A DNA stretch of 64,000 bases from Corynebacterium humireducens NBRC 106098 = DSM 45392 (GTDB lineage: Bacteria; Actinomycetota; Actinomycetes; Mycobacteriales; Mycobacteriaceae), in contig NZ_CP005286.1 of the NCBI RefSeq assembly GCF_000819445.1, positions 2,046,001 through 2,110,000 on the forward strand, in the 5' to 3' direction. Position 1 is the first letter of the stretch. Every line of letters begins with the position of its first letter. Positions 54,644 through 64,000 of the stretch are shown here, one piece after another. A program made the translations under genes and the position numbers. A model generated the notes under the pieces. The model saw only the letters and a program-made list of their open reading frames with translations. It did no database searches and was not told where the DNA came from.

Positions 54644-57301
54644 GTGCACTCCTCCCGTAACCTCGGCCCCCAGCAGACCTCCGGCAGCCTTCTGCGCACG
54701 GTGATCGACGAGGTCACCGAACTGCCCCCAGGCGGCGGCCTGCTCACCCTGGTCACCGGCCCCGTCGGCGCCGGCAAGTCCTCGCTGCTCAGGCAACTCT
54801 CCCGCGCCCTGCCCGGCTGGTCCGGCATCCGCGTGTCCGCCCTGTCCTGGCATGCGCAGAACGAGGGTGAGCTGCTCGCCCAGATCCTCGGGCGTGCCGA
54901 CCACGCGGGCCCGCTCACCGGACTCGTCGACCGGGACGGTGCCCGCACCGCCCTCCTCATCGACGACGTGCACTGGGCCGACGTCACCTCCCTGCGCGAA
55001 CTGGTCGACGCCACCCGCCGCCTGCGGAAGGGCAGCCTCGCGGTCATCATGACGGCCTCCGACCATGACGACGCCTCCGACGACCTGCCCATGTCCCACC
55101 TGCGGGAGATCGTCGACACGGCGCTCACCCTCGCGCCCCTCGACGTCGAGGACGTCTCCGCCCTCGCCCTGCACAGCATCGGCGCGCACCTCTCCCCGCT
55201 CGCGGCGGCGGAACTGCGCGACCTCACCGGCGGCCGCCCGGGCCTCATCCAGGAGGTCCTGCAGGCCGCACCCGCCGACCACTGGCGGCTGTCCAACCCG
55301 CAGATCCCCCTCCCGAAGCCGTGGCGCGCCGCCCTCGCACGCCGCACCCGCGGCCTCGACGTCGGCGCGGTCCTCGCCGCAGTCGCGGTCCTGCCCGGCA
55401 CCGGCACCGGCACCCCCGACCTCGTCCGCTTCCTCGCGGACGACCTCGACGGCTCGCTTCTCGACGCCGCCGTCACCGCCGACCTCCTCGAACTCCTGCC
55501 CAGCTCCGGTGATCCGGTGCTGAGTTTCACCCACCCCACCGACCGCGCCGTCATCCGCGCGACCACCGGCCCGGCGCAGGTCCGACGCCTGCACCGCCGC
55601 GCCGCCCAGTACCACCGCGCGTACCACAACATCGACGCCGCCCTCATCCACGAGGCGCTCAGCGCCGAGGGCACCGACGACGCCACCGCCCGCCAGCTCG
55701 CCGAACGCGGCGAACAGCTCGGCGCCGCCGGCCAGTGGCTCGACGCCGCCGACGCCTTCACCCTGGCGGCCAAGGTCGCCTCGCACCCGGATGTCTCCCA
55801 CGACCAGCACCTCAACTCCATCGAGGCGCTCCTCGCCGCGGCCGACATCCCCCGCGCCCGCCTCCACGCCGGTTCCCTGTCGCGGGCGGTCCGCGACGTC
55901 AAGGTCGACTCCGTGCGCAGCTACCTGGCGCTGCACGAGGGGCGTCGCAACGAAGCAGTGTCCCTCATCGACCGCGCCTGGGACACCCTCGAGGAGACCC
56001 GCTCCACCGACGCCGCCCTGCGCACCCGCGTCGCCTCCCGCAAGGTGCTCATCCACCTGGCGGACTGGGAACCGGAGAAGGTCATCCACTGGGCCGGCGT
56101 CACCGACGACTGGGCGCCCGAGACCTCCGCCTCCCGCCTCCAGGCGCAGTACATCTCCCTCGTCGGCCGCAGCGCCCTCACCCGCTCGATCCCCTCCGAC
56201 GTCCCCCTACCCGGCGAGACCCCCGCCCTGGCGCAGCGTCGCAACATGGCCGCCGGCTGGATCCACCTCGTCCACGACGACCCCGTCGCCGCCCGCCGCT
56301 ACCTGCAGTTCAACCCCGGCAACGAGGGCTCCGAACGCATCTCCCTGTGGATGGACGCCTGGCTCGCCCGCACCCAGTTCCTCCTCGGCGAGTACCGCGA
56401 GGCCGAACGCACCGTCGAGCGCGGCCTGGCCCGTGCCGAACGCTTCGGCATCCGCTTCCTCGAACCCCTCCTCCTGTGGACCGGCTCCCAGGTCGCCGCC
56501 TACCGCGGCGACCGGGAACTGTCCCGCGCGTACATCAACCGCCTGACGTTCAGCCACGACGCCTTCGCTATCCAGCGCATCCCCTCCGCCATGTGCCGCC
56601 TGCTCGTCGGCAGCATCGAGGGCGACGCCTCCAGCCTGGAACGCGCCGGCGAGACCCTGGTCAACATCAGCCGCGAGACCGACATCTCCCAGCCCGGCTT
56701 CTGGCCCTGGGAGGACGTCTGGGCCCAGCACCTCGTGCTCACCGGGCGTATCGACGACGCCGACGACCTCACCTCCCGCGCCGAGGAACGCGCCGCCGAG
56801 TCCGGCATCGGCTCCCTCCACGCCAAACTCGCCGTCCCCCGCGCCGGCATCCTCATGCAGCACGGTGACATCGAGGGCGGCATCCGCCGTTTCGAGGAGG
56901 CCGTCGAGCAGATCGAGTCCCTCACCATGCCGACCTACCAGGCCCGCATCCTCTACGAGTACGGCCGGGTCCTGCGCCGACTGGGCAGGCGTCGGCAGGC
57001 GGACGAGATCTTCGCCCGCGCCGGTGACGTCTTCGCCGCGATGGGCGCCACCGAGTTCGTCAACCGCTGCAACCGCGAACGCCGCGCCGGCGGCCTCGGC
57101 ACCCGCACCACCGGGGCCGGCGGCCTGACACCCCAGGAACAGGAGATCGCGAAGCTCGTCGCCGAGGGCGCCACCAACCGCGAGGTCGCCCGCGAACTGT
57201 TCCTCTCCACCAAGACCGTCGAGTACCACCTCACCCGCGTGTACCGGAAGCTCGGGGTGCGCACGAGGAACGAGCTGCCGCGGGTTCTCGACGAGCTGTA
57301 G
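54644..57301 (+). CDS. benR: LAL-type LuxR regulator, BenR-like
   Basis: An 885-residue ATP-binding regulator. The intact Walker A is GPVGAGKSSLLRQL (from residue 39), Walker B is ALLIDDVHWADV near 104, a TPR-like middle follows, and the C-terminal LuxR helix-turn-helix (about 825-880) has LTPQEQEIAKLVAEGATNRE and STKTVEYHLTRVYRKLGVRT. Residues of the middle and end align well with the PcaO-like protein (GFWPWEDV, GRIDDADD, LRRLGRRRQADEIF), so the two are paralogs. The position beside catA fits BenR of C. glutamicum, but benABCD and benK/benE are not here. GTG start with leaderless geometry. The symbol is by context. Confidence 0.75.
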   Translation: MHSSRNLGPQQTSGSLLRTVIDEVTELPPGGGLLTLVTGPVGAGKSSLLRQLSRALPGWSGIRVSALSWHAQNEGELLAQILGRADHAGPLTGLVDRDGARTALLIDDVHWADVTSLRELVDATRRLRKGSLAVIMTASDHDDASDDLPMSHLREIVDTALTLAPLDVEDVSALALHSIGAHLSPLAAAELRDLTGGRPGLIQEVLQAAPADHWRLSNPQIPLPKPWRAALARRTRGLDVGAVLAAVAVLPGTGTGTPDLVRFLADDLDGSLLDAAVTADLLELLPSSGDPVLSFTHPTDRAVIRATTGPAQVRRLHRRAAQYHRAYHNIDAALIHEALSAEGTDDATARQLAERGEQLGAAGQWLDAADAFTLAAKVASHPDVSHDQHLNSIEALLAAADIPRARLHAGSLSRAVRDVKVDSVRSYLALHEGRRNEAVSLIDRAWDTLEETRSTDAALRTRVASRKVLIHLADWEPEKVIHWAGVTDDWAPETSASRLQAQYISLVGRSALTRSIPSDVPLPGETPALAQRRNMAAGWIHLVHDDPVAARRYLQFNPGNEGSERISLWMDAWLARTQFLLGEYREAERTVERGLARAERFGIRFLEPLLLWTGSQVAAYRGDRELSRAYINRLTFSHDAFAIQRIPSAMCRLLVGSIEGDASSLERAGETLVNISRETDISQPGFWPWEDVWAQHLVLTGRIDDADDLTSRAEERAAESGIGSLHAKLAVPRAGILMQHGDIEGGIRRFEEAVEQIESLTMPTYQARILYEYGRVLRRLGRRRQADEIFARAGDVFAAMGATEFVNRCNRERRAGGLGTRTTGAGGLTPQEQEIAKLVAEGATNREVARELFLSTKTVEYHLTRVYRKLGVRTRNELPRVLDEL

Positions 57302-57355
57302 ACCCCTCGGTACCGTGGGTGGGGACCCGATCCCCCACCCCAGGAGTCGTGACCC

Positions 57356-58126
57356 ATGTTCGACCTGCACAACCAGACCGCCATCGTCACGGGAGGTGCC
57401 GCGGGTATCGGCCGCGGCATCGTCGAGTCCCTCCGCGAGGCCGGCGCCACCGTCATCATCGCCGACCTCGACCTCGCCGCCGCCGAGCGGACCGCCGCCG
57501 AGACCGGCTCCCATGCCCGTGAACTCGACGTCACCGACCGCGACCAGGTCCGCGCCGTGTTCGCCTCCGTCGCCGAGGAGTTCGGCGGCATCCAGATCCT
57601 CTGCTCCAACGCCGGGGTGTTCCCACAGGCCACCCTCGACGAACTCACCGACGAGAAGTGGGAGCAGATGTTCAACATCAACACCCGCGGCACGTTCGTC
57701 GTCGTGCAGGAGGTCCTGCCGTACATGCGGCGGGAACGCTACGGACGCATCGTCATCACCACCTCGATCACCGGCTCCCACACCGGCTACCCCGGCTGGT
57801 CGCACTACGGTGCCTCGAAGGCCGCCCAGCAGGGCTTCATGCGTGGCGCCGCCCTCGAGGTCGCCCGTGACGGCATCACCATCAACGGTGTCCTGCCCGG
57901 CAACATCCTCACCGACGGCCTGCGCGCCCAGGGCGAGGAGTACCTCGCGCAGATGGCCCGCGGCATCCCCGCCCTGCGTCTGGGCGACCCGCGTGACATC
58001 GGCAACGCCGCCGCCTTCCTCGCGTCCCGCGAGGCCGGGTACATCACCGGGCAGACCCTGGTCATCGACGGCGGTCAGATCCTGCCCGAGTCCCCCGAGG
58101 CGATCCTCCCGCCGCACGAGGACTGA
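57356..58126 (+). CDS. Short-chain dehydrogenase/reductase
   Basis: A 256-residue classical SDR. NAD(P) motif TGGAAGIGRGIVESL (residues 12-26), ELDVTDRDQ, NAG in LCSNAGVFPQATL, catalytic Ser in TTSITGSHTG and YxxxK in HYGASKAAQQGF, so the active site is complete. Asp after the second strand (ADLDLAAAERT) favours NAD(H). It is downstream of the BenR-like gene in the same direction with its own CAGGAG site. BenD, the diol dehydrogenase, is also an SDR, but this protein looks closer to FabG-type enzymes, so I do not assign it to benzoate. Confidence 0.85.
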   Translation: MFDLHNQTAIVTGGAAGIGRGIVESLREAGATVIIADLDLAAAERTAAETGSHARELDVTDRDQVRAVFASVAEEFGGIQILCSNAGVFPQATLDELTDEKWEQMFNINTRGTFVVVQEVLPYMRRERYGRIVITTSITGSHTGYPGWSHYGASKAAQQGFMRGAALEVARDGITINGVLPGNILTDGLRAQGEEYLAQMARGIPALRLGDPRDIGNAAAFLASREAGYITGQTLVIDGGQILPESPEAILPPHED

Positions 58127-58228
58127 TCGGAGATCTTGGCCAGCAACCTTTTCGTACCGCGAGGGGCCCGGGGCGCTCACCCGCCGATGCCCTCACGGTA
58201 TGAACGGGTTGGCCCGGACCAGGCAACG

Positions 58229-58253
58229 AAAAAGGGGCCCCGCAGGGCCCCTT
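58229..58253 (-). terminator. Terminator after clpP2
   Basis: GGGGCCC pairs with GGGCCCC around CGCA, followed on the minus strand by TTTTT. It ends the clpP1-clpP2 operon. Confidence 0.88.
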
Positions 58254-58267
58254 CCACGTGACTGCCT

Positions 58268-58894
58268 CTAAGCGTTGAGCTTGCGGTAGTCGAAGACGGT
58301 GTCGATGATGCCGTACTCCTTGGCCTCCTCGGCCGTGAGGATCTTGTCACGGTCGGTGTCCAGGCGGATCTGATCCGCGGGCTTGCCGGTGTGACGCGAG
58401 AGGGTCTCCTCCATGAGACGACGCATGCGCTCGATCTCGGCGGCCTGGATCTCCAGGTCGGAGACCTGGCCCTGGGTGCCCTGGGTGGCCGGCTGGTGGA
58501 TGAGCACGCGCGCGTTCGGCAGGGCGGCACGCTTGCCCGGGGCGCCGGCGGCCAGCAGCACGGCGGCGGCGGAGGCGGCCTGGCCGAGGCAGACGGTCTG
58601 GACGTCGGGGCGGACGTACTGCATGGTGTCGTAGATCGCCATCAGCGCGGTGAAGGAGCCACCGGGGCTGTTGATGTACATGGTGATGTCGCGGTCGGGG
58701 TCAAGACCCTCGAGGACCAGCAGCTGCGCCATGATGTCGTTGGCGGAGGTGTCGTCGACCTGGGTGCCCAGGAAGATGATGCGCTCCTCGAAGAGCTTGG
58801 CGTACGGGTTGGTCTCCTTGGTGCCGTAGGCGGACTGCTCGATGAAGGAGGGCAGGACGTAACGCGACTGGGGCATCTGGAATCCGTTGTTCAT
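58268..58894 (-). CDS. clpP2: ATP-dependent Clp protease proteolytic subunit ClpP2
   Basis: Serine protease subunit that forms a mixed ClpP1P2 barrel with ClpX or ClpC. 208 residues from ATG 58894: [40 protein letters not shown], catalytic Ser in [14 protein letters not shown], His in [12 protein letters not shown], and the Asp in [16 protein letters not shown] 58894 ([11 protein letters not shown]) has GAAGAG 6 nt before it, better than the GTG at 58907-58909. It follows clpP1 by 20 nt. Confidence 0.95.
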   Translation of the reverse strand: MNNGFQMPQSRYVLPSFIEQSAYGTKETNPYAKLFEERIIFLGTQVDDTSANDIMAQLLVLEGLDPDRDITMYINSPGGSFTALMAIYDTMQYVRPDVQTVCLGQAASAAAVLLAAGAPGKRAALPNARVLIHQPATQGTQGQVSDLEIQAAEIERMRRLMEETLSRHTGKPADQIRLDTDRDKILTAEEAKEYGIIDTVFDYRKLNA

Positions 58895-58914
58895 AATTTC
58901 TCTTCTCACATTCC

Positions 58915-59514
58915 CTAGTTGCTGATCGGGCCCTCAGCGTGGCTGATGACGTGGTCGACGAGTCCGTACTCCTTGGCCTCCTCGGCCGTGAACCAACGGT
59001 CACGGTCGGAGTCCTTGGTGATCTGCTCGAAGGTCTGGCCGGTGTGCTCGGCGATGAGCTCGGCCATCTCGCGCTTGGTCTGGGCGAACTGCTCGGCCTG
59101 GATGGCGATGTCCGCGGCGGTACCACCGACACCGGCGGACGGCTGGTGCATCATGATGCGCGCGTGCGGCAGGGCGTAACGCTTGCCCTTGGTGCCGCCG
59201 GAGAGCAGGAACTGGCCCATGGAGGCGGCCAGACCCATGCCGTAGGTGGCGATGTCGCACGGGGAGTACTTCATCGTGTCGTAGATCGCCATGCCAGCGG
59301 TGACGGAACCACCCGGGGAGTTGATGTACAGCGAGATGTCGCGGCTCGGGTCCTCCGCCGTCAGCAGCAGGATCTGCGCGCAGATCTTGTTCGCGATCTC
59401 ATCGTCGACCTGCTGGCCGAGGAAGATGATGCGCTCACGCAGCAGGCGCTCGTACACCGAGTCGCCGAGGTTCATGCCCGCCCCCGGGGACGTCATCCGG
59501 ATCTCATCAGTCAT
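58915..59514 (-). CDS. clpP1: ATP-dependent Clp protease proteolytic subunit ClpP1
   Basis: 199-residue partner of ClpP2. [39 protein letters not shown] start, [20 protein letters not shown], catalytic Ser in [14 protein letters not shown], His in [11 protein letters not shown] and Asp in [13 protein letters not shown]. The start at 59514 is set by AGGAG about 10 nt upstream. First gene of clpP1-clpP2. In corynebacteria such operons are controlled by ClgR, whose site I could not identify with confidence here. Confidence 0.95.
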   Translation of the reverse strand: MTDEIRMTSPGAGMNLGDSVYERLLRERIIFLGQQVDDEIANKICAQILLLTAEDPSRDISLYINSPGGSVTAGMAIYDTMKYSPCDIATYGMGLAASMGQFLLSGGTKGKRYALPHARIMMHQPSAGVGGTAADIAIQAEQFAQTKREMAELIAEHTGQTFEQITKDSDRDRWFTAEEAKEYGLVDHVISHAEGPISN

Positions 59515-59610
59515 GTCAGTCAAACTCCTGTGTCTCATTTTTGTCGATGGCTCCCAGGGTACTAGCGGTGCTCCCCGGATCGCCCTTCTGTTCGCTCACA
59601 GCGTCCCAAC

Positions 59611-59623
59611 GCTTCTCGACGCC
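59611..59623 (+). repeat. GCTTNTCGACGCC motif, intergenic copy (N=C)
   Basis: Exact 13-mer between clpP1 and tig. The next exact copy, at 61497-61509, is inverted with the same N base, on the other side of tig and the tRNAs. Confidence 0.65.
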
Positions 59624-59705
59624 CCCGCATTCCAGGCTGCCGACGCTGCGGCGTCGGCACTGGCTTGCGTCAGATGTGCACGACACCGCTTCCCGCTCCA
59701 CGAAA

Positions 59706-59739
59706 AACGCGCCCCCGACCCGTAGGTCAGGGGCGCGTT
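59706..59739 (-). terminator. Terminator of tig
   Basis: AACGCGCCCC and GGGGCGCGTT form the stem, with a further ACC/GGT extension. The minus-strand 3' side runs into TTTTT. Confidence 0.88.
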
Positions 59740-59756
59740 CAACGTCTCAGGGAGGA

Positions 59757-61118
59757 CTAGTCCTCGGAGGACTCGGTGTCCTCAGCCTCGGCCTCCGGCT
59801 CCTCGCCGAAGTACTCGGAGGGGTCGACGTCGTTGCCCTGGTCATCCTTGACGGAGACACGGCAGATGGCGGCGGCCAGGGCCTTGCCGCGACGGACGTC
59901 GGAGAACAGGTTCGCGATCTGGCCGGACTGCTGCAGCTGGCCGACGAACTGGTTCGGGTCCATGCCGTAGGACTGGGCGGTGAACAGGATGTGGTCGGTG
60001 AGCTCCTGCTGGGAGACCTCCGGGTTCTCCTGCTCGGCCAGGGTGTCCAGGAACAGCTGGGTGCGGACGGCGTTCTCGGAGTCCTCGCGGGCCTGCTTGT
60101 CGAACTCCTCGCGGGTCATGCCCTGGGCCTTGAGGACCTCGTTGAGGGCGTTCTCGTCGTGGGCCATCTGGCCGAGCAGCTGGTGGAGCTGCTGGTGGAC
60201 CTGCTCGTCGACGATGGACTCCGGCAGGGCGAAGTCGGTCTTCTCGAGGGCGGCCTTGAGGACCTCGTCGCGGATGTCGGCGGCCTGCTGGGCCTTCTTG
60301 GACTCCTCGACCTGGGCGCGGGTGGCCTCGCGCAGCTCGTCGGCGGTGTCGAACTCGGACGCCATCTGGGCGAACTCGTCGTCGAACTCCGGCAGCTTGC
60401 GCTCCTTGGTCTGCTGGACGTGGACGGCCACGGTGGCCTCCTTGTCCTTGTGCTCACCGGCGGCGATCTTGGTGGTGAACTCGTTGTCCTCGCCGGTCTT
60501 CATGCCGCGCAGGGCGGTGTCGAGGCCGTCGATCAGGTCGCCCTGGCCGATCTCGTAGGAGAGCCCCTCGGTGGTGGCCTCCTCGACGACCTCGCCGTCG
60601 ACGGTGGCCTTCAGGTCGATGATGGCGTAGTCGCCGGTCTTGAGCTTGCGCTTGGTGTCCTTGAGCTCACCGAAGCGGCCGCGCAGACGGTCGATCTCCT
60701 CGTCGACGGCGGCGTCGTCGACCTCGATGGCCGGGACGGTGACGGAGAGCTCGGAGAAGTCCGGGACCTCGAACTCGGGGCGGATGTCGACCTCGGCGGT
60801 GAACTCGACGAACTCGTTGTCCTCGATCTTGGTGACGTCGACGGTCGGCTGACCGATGGCGACGATCTCGTTCTCCTCGATCGCCTTCTGGTACTGGACC
60901 GGCAGCATGTCGTTGACGACCTGCTCCAGGATCGGGCCGCGGCCGTAACGGGCGTCGATGAGCTGGCGCGGTGCCTTGCCCTTACGGAAACCCGGGATGG
61001 ACACCTGCTGAGCGAGGGCCGTGTAGGCCTGGTCAATCTCAGTCTTCAGGTCCTCGAAGGGGACGTTGACGGTGAGCTTGACGCGGGTGTCGCTCAGCTT
61101 CTCGACGGAACTCTTCAC
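59757..61118 (-). CDS. tig: Trigger factor
   Basis: Ribosome-bound chaperone and prolyl isomerase for nascent proteins. 453 residues: an N-terminal ribosome-binding domain with [13 protein letters not shown] (signature loop near 45), a central FKBP-type PPIase ([16 protein letters not shown] ... [18 protein letters not shown]) and a C-terminal helical arm domain with an acidic tail ([19 protein letters not shown]). The GTG start at 61118 has AGGAGA 7 nt before. An extra in-frame ATG upstream (61139) is not needed. Upstream of clpP1-clpP2, but with its own terminator. Confidence 0.96.
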   Translation of the reverse strand: MKSSVEKLSDTRVKLTVNVPFEDLKTEIDQAYTALAQQVSIPGFRKGKAPRQLIDARYGRGPILEQVVNDMLPVQYQKAIEENEIVAIGQPTVDVTKIEDNEFVEFTAEVDIRPEFEVPDFSELSVTVPAIEVDDAAVDEEIDRLRGRFGELKDTKRKLKTGDYAIIDLKATVDGEVVEEATTEGLSYEIGQGDLIDGLDTALRGMKTGEDNEFTTKIAAGEHKDKEATVAVHVQQTKERKLPEFDDEFAQMASEFDTADELREATRAQVEESKKAQQAADIRDEVLKAALEKTDFALPESIVDEQVHQQLHQLLGQMAHDENALNEVLKAQGMTREEFDKQAREDSENAVRTQLFLDTLAEQENPEVSQQELTDHILFTAQSYGMDPNQFVGQLQQSGQIANLFSDVRRGKALAAAICRVSVKDDQGNDVDPSEYFGEEPEAEAEDTESSED

Positions 61119-61183
61119 GAGTAACTCTCCTGGTTTCACATTGACTGTCAGTTCATTTAGGCCGGCCGGAACCGGACCCTACG

Positions 61184-61257
61184 TCGGGGCGACAGGATTT
61201 GAACCTGCGACCCCCTGCTCCCAAAGCAGGTGCGCTACCAAACTGCGCCACGCCCCG
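61184..61257 (-). tRNA. tRNA-Pro (anticodon TGG)
   Basis: 74 nt. Acceptor CGGGGCG pairs with CGCCCCG, T arm GGTTCAAATCC, anticodon stem CCTGC/GCAGG with loop TTTGGGA giving TGG (61221-61223). No encoded CCA. A TAGACT box 15 nt upstream (61272-61277) is the likely -10. Confidence 0.95.
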
Positions 61258-61271
61258 TAGGTGTGTTCAGC

Positions 61272-61277
61272 AGTCTA
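61272..61277 (-). promoter_or_regulatory. -10 box of tRNA-Pro
   Basis: TAGACT on the minus strand, 15 nt upstream of the mature 5' end. Confidence 0.45.
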
Positions 61278-61324
61278 CCGGCAGATGATTCCGGGCCGTT
61301 GCATGGGGGTCGGAAACAGGGAAA

Positions 61325-61352
61325 CCCCGCACCGGCGTTCACCGGTGCGGGG
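61325..61352 (-). terminator. Terminator between the two tRNA genes
   Basis: CCCCGCACCGG pairs with CCGGTGCGGGG around CGTTCA, 14 nt downstream of tRNA-Gly, with TTTCCC beyond on the minus strand. Confidence 0.8.
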
Positions 61353-61365
61353 CTTGAGAAATTGG

Positions 61366-61437
61366 AGGGAATGACGGGAATCGAACCCGCGTCTTCAGCT
61401 TGGAAGGCTGAGGTATTAGCCACTATACGACATTCCC
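61366..61437 (-). tRNA. tRNA-Gly (anticodon TCC)
   Basis: 72 nt plus an encoded CCA (61363-61365). Acceptor GGGAATG/CATTCCC, T arm GGGTTCGATTCCC, anticodon stem TCAGC/GCTGA with loop CTTCCAA giving TCC (61402-61404). A TAGACT -10 box lies at 61454-61459. Confidence 0.95.
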
Positions 61438-61453
61438 CTGCGTGTGCCGGACC

Positions 61454-61459
61454 AGTCTA
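61454..61459 (-). promoter_or_regulatory. -10 box of tRNA-Gly
   Basis: TAGACT in the context GCTAGACTGG, about 17 nt upstream of the mature 5' end. Confidence 0.45.
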
Positions 61460-61496
61460 GCGCATGGAGGGGGATTTAGGAAAACCGGAACAAGGG

Positions 61497-61509
61497 GGCG
61501 TCGAGAAGC
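61497..61509 (-). repeat. GCTTNTCGACGCC motif, intergenic copy (N=C)
   Basis: Exact inverse 13-mer (GGCGTCGAGAAGC) just upstream of the membrane-protein gene. Confidence 0.65.
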
Positions 61510-61554
61510 GTTATAGGGGTGACTGACCCGACGACTATCGAAGGTGACCTACTC

Positions 61555-62367
61555 GTGGAACTTCTCCTCCTCCTGCTGATCCTCGGCGGTGGCGCCGCCT
61601 ACTTCATGAACCGGAACAACAAGAACCGGGCGGCGGAGGTGGAGCAGACCCGCCTGGAGGACGCGCAGGCCGACGCCCGCCGCTGGATCGAACGCCTCGG
61701 CTCGCAGGTGCTCACCATCGCGGGCAACGACGCCGCCTCCACGCAGGCCATCGCCGACGCCTCGGAGCGCTACAACGCCGCAGCCTCCGCCATCTCCCAG
61801 GCGCAGACCGTCAAGCAGGCGGAGCTGGCGCGTGAGTCCGCGCTCGAGGGCCTGCACTACATGAACGCCGCCCGCGAGATCATGGGCATGACGCCCGGCC
61901 CGGAGCTGCCGCCCCTGGAGGGTCAGCGCAACGCCGGCAAGGTCACCGAGCGTCGCACCATCGAGCACGAGGGTCAGACCATCACCGCCTCCCCGGTGGC
62001 CACGGACCAGACGCCGAACTACTACCCGGGCGGCAACGTCGCGGGTCGTCCGGTCCCGGCCGGCTGGTACTCCCGCCCGTGGTGGGCCGACGCGATGGCC
62101 ACCGGCATGTGGACGGCGACGTCGATGATGATGTTCTCCATGATGTTCTCCGGCATGGCCGGTGTGGGCTACGGCGGCGACGCCTGGGCCTCCGGCTACG
62201 GCGAGGGCTACGAGGAGGGTCTGGCCGCCGGTGGCGAGGACATGGGCGATGCCGGCGACATGGGTGACACCGGTGACATGGGCGGCGGTGAGGACATGGG
62301 CGGCGGCTTCTTCGACGGTGGAGACGGCGGCGGCCTGTTCGACGGAGGCTTCGACTTCGACTTCTGA
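61555..62367 (+). CDS. Single-pass membrane protein with Gly/Asp/Met-rich tail (DUF1542-like)
   Basis: About 270 residues. An N-terminal anchor (VELLLLLLILGGGAAYFMNR) precedes an alpha-helical, coiled-coil-like region (about 25-110, rich in Ala/Glu/Gln: EVEQTRLEDAQADARRWIER), then a Pro-rich stretch and a hydrophobic Met-rich patch (TSMMMFSMMFSGMAGVGY). The C-terminal 70 residues are low complexity with repeats of GDMGD and GGG, ending DGGFDFDF. The start is uncertain: GTG 61555 has GAAGGTGA at good spacing; an in-frame GTG at 61519 lacks one. Function unknown. Confidence 0.75.
   Translation: MELLLLLLILGGGAAYFMNRNNKNRAAEVEQTRLEDAQADARRWIERLGSQVLTIAGNDAASTQAIADASERYNAAASAISQAQTVKQAELARESALEGLHYMNAAREIMGMTPGPELPPLEGQRNAGKVTERRTIEHEGQTITASPVATDQTPNYYPGGNVAGRPVPAGWYSRPWWADAMATGMWTATSMMMFSMMFSGMAGVGYGGDAWASGYGEGYEEGLAAGGEDMGDAGDMGDTGDMGGGEDMGGGFFDGGDGGGLFDGGFDFDF

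Positions 62368-64000
<1,633 letters not shown>

Noticed and set aside
57356..58126. BenD (benzoate diol dehydrogenase)
   Set aside because: Same superfamily and close to the BenR-like gene, but no BenABC nearby and motifs are general SDR; not enough to name it.
59540..59640. ClgR operator upstream of clpP1
   Set aside because: Expected from other corynebacteria, but I could not find a convincing match.

Overview
This GC-rich window carries the gene order of a Corynebacterium chromosome. The backbone proA, proB-obg-rpmA-rplU, rne, ndk, folC-valS, mdh, clpX, pca/cat genes, clpP2-clpP1, tig is typical of that genus. Promoters have TANNNT-like -10 boxes, and many genes have a start codon about 7-9 nt after the -10 box, so they are probably transcribed without a leader. 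No species can be named from sequence reading alone.

Layout. 1-23 kb is housekeeping: proline synthesis (proA partial, proB), ribosome assembly (obg, rpmA, rplU), RNA decay (RNase E/G), nucleotide and folate metabolism (ndk, folC), valS, an Hsp70-like ATPase and malate dehydrogenase. Small accessory units are mixed in: a pirin/GNAT/AhpD-like operon, a frameshifted AbiEi/DUF559-type gene and a MerR regulator with a membrane protein. 23-27 kb holds a TetR regulator, a CstB-like persulfide dioxygenase/rhodanese with a TauE/SafE transporter behind a CsoR/CstR-type palindrome, and an Abi-like HEPN gene next to clpX.

28.6-54.1 kb is a beta-ketoadipate catabolic cluster. pcaJI sit divergent to pcaR-pcaF-pcaD. 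pcaH-pcaG-pcaB-pcaC-pobA-pcaK form one tightly packed operon from 4-hydroxybenzoate uptake to the lactone, and catA-catB-catC form the catechol branch. Two large LuxR/LAL-type regulators resemble PcaO and BenR. A roughly 10.7 kb block between pcaD and the PcaO-like gene holds a YefM/YoeB toxin-antitoxin pair, a single-chain type ISP restriction-modification enzyme, an Mrr-like nuclease, a DUF2283 protein and an AraC/alcohol dehydrogenase/aldehyde dehydrogenase module. It looks like an accessory insertion of defence and aromatic-alcohol genes. The BenR-like gene has no benABC next to it.

57-64 kb returns to housekeeping: an SDR, clpP2-clpP1, tig, tRNA-Pro and tRNA-Gly, then a membrane protein, an aldo/keto reductase and a partial glycosyltransferase.

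The most unexpected signal is a short motif, GCTTNTCGACGCC. It occurs exactly 17 times in this window, on both strands, where about 0.01-0.1 copies would be expected by chance. It is concentrated between genes and often lies beside terminator hairpins.
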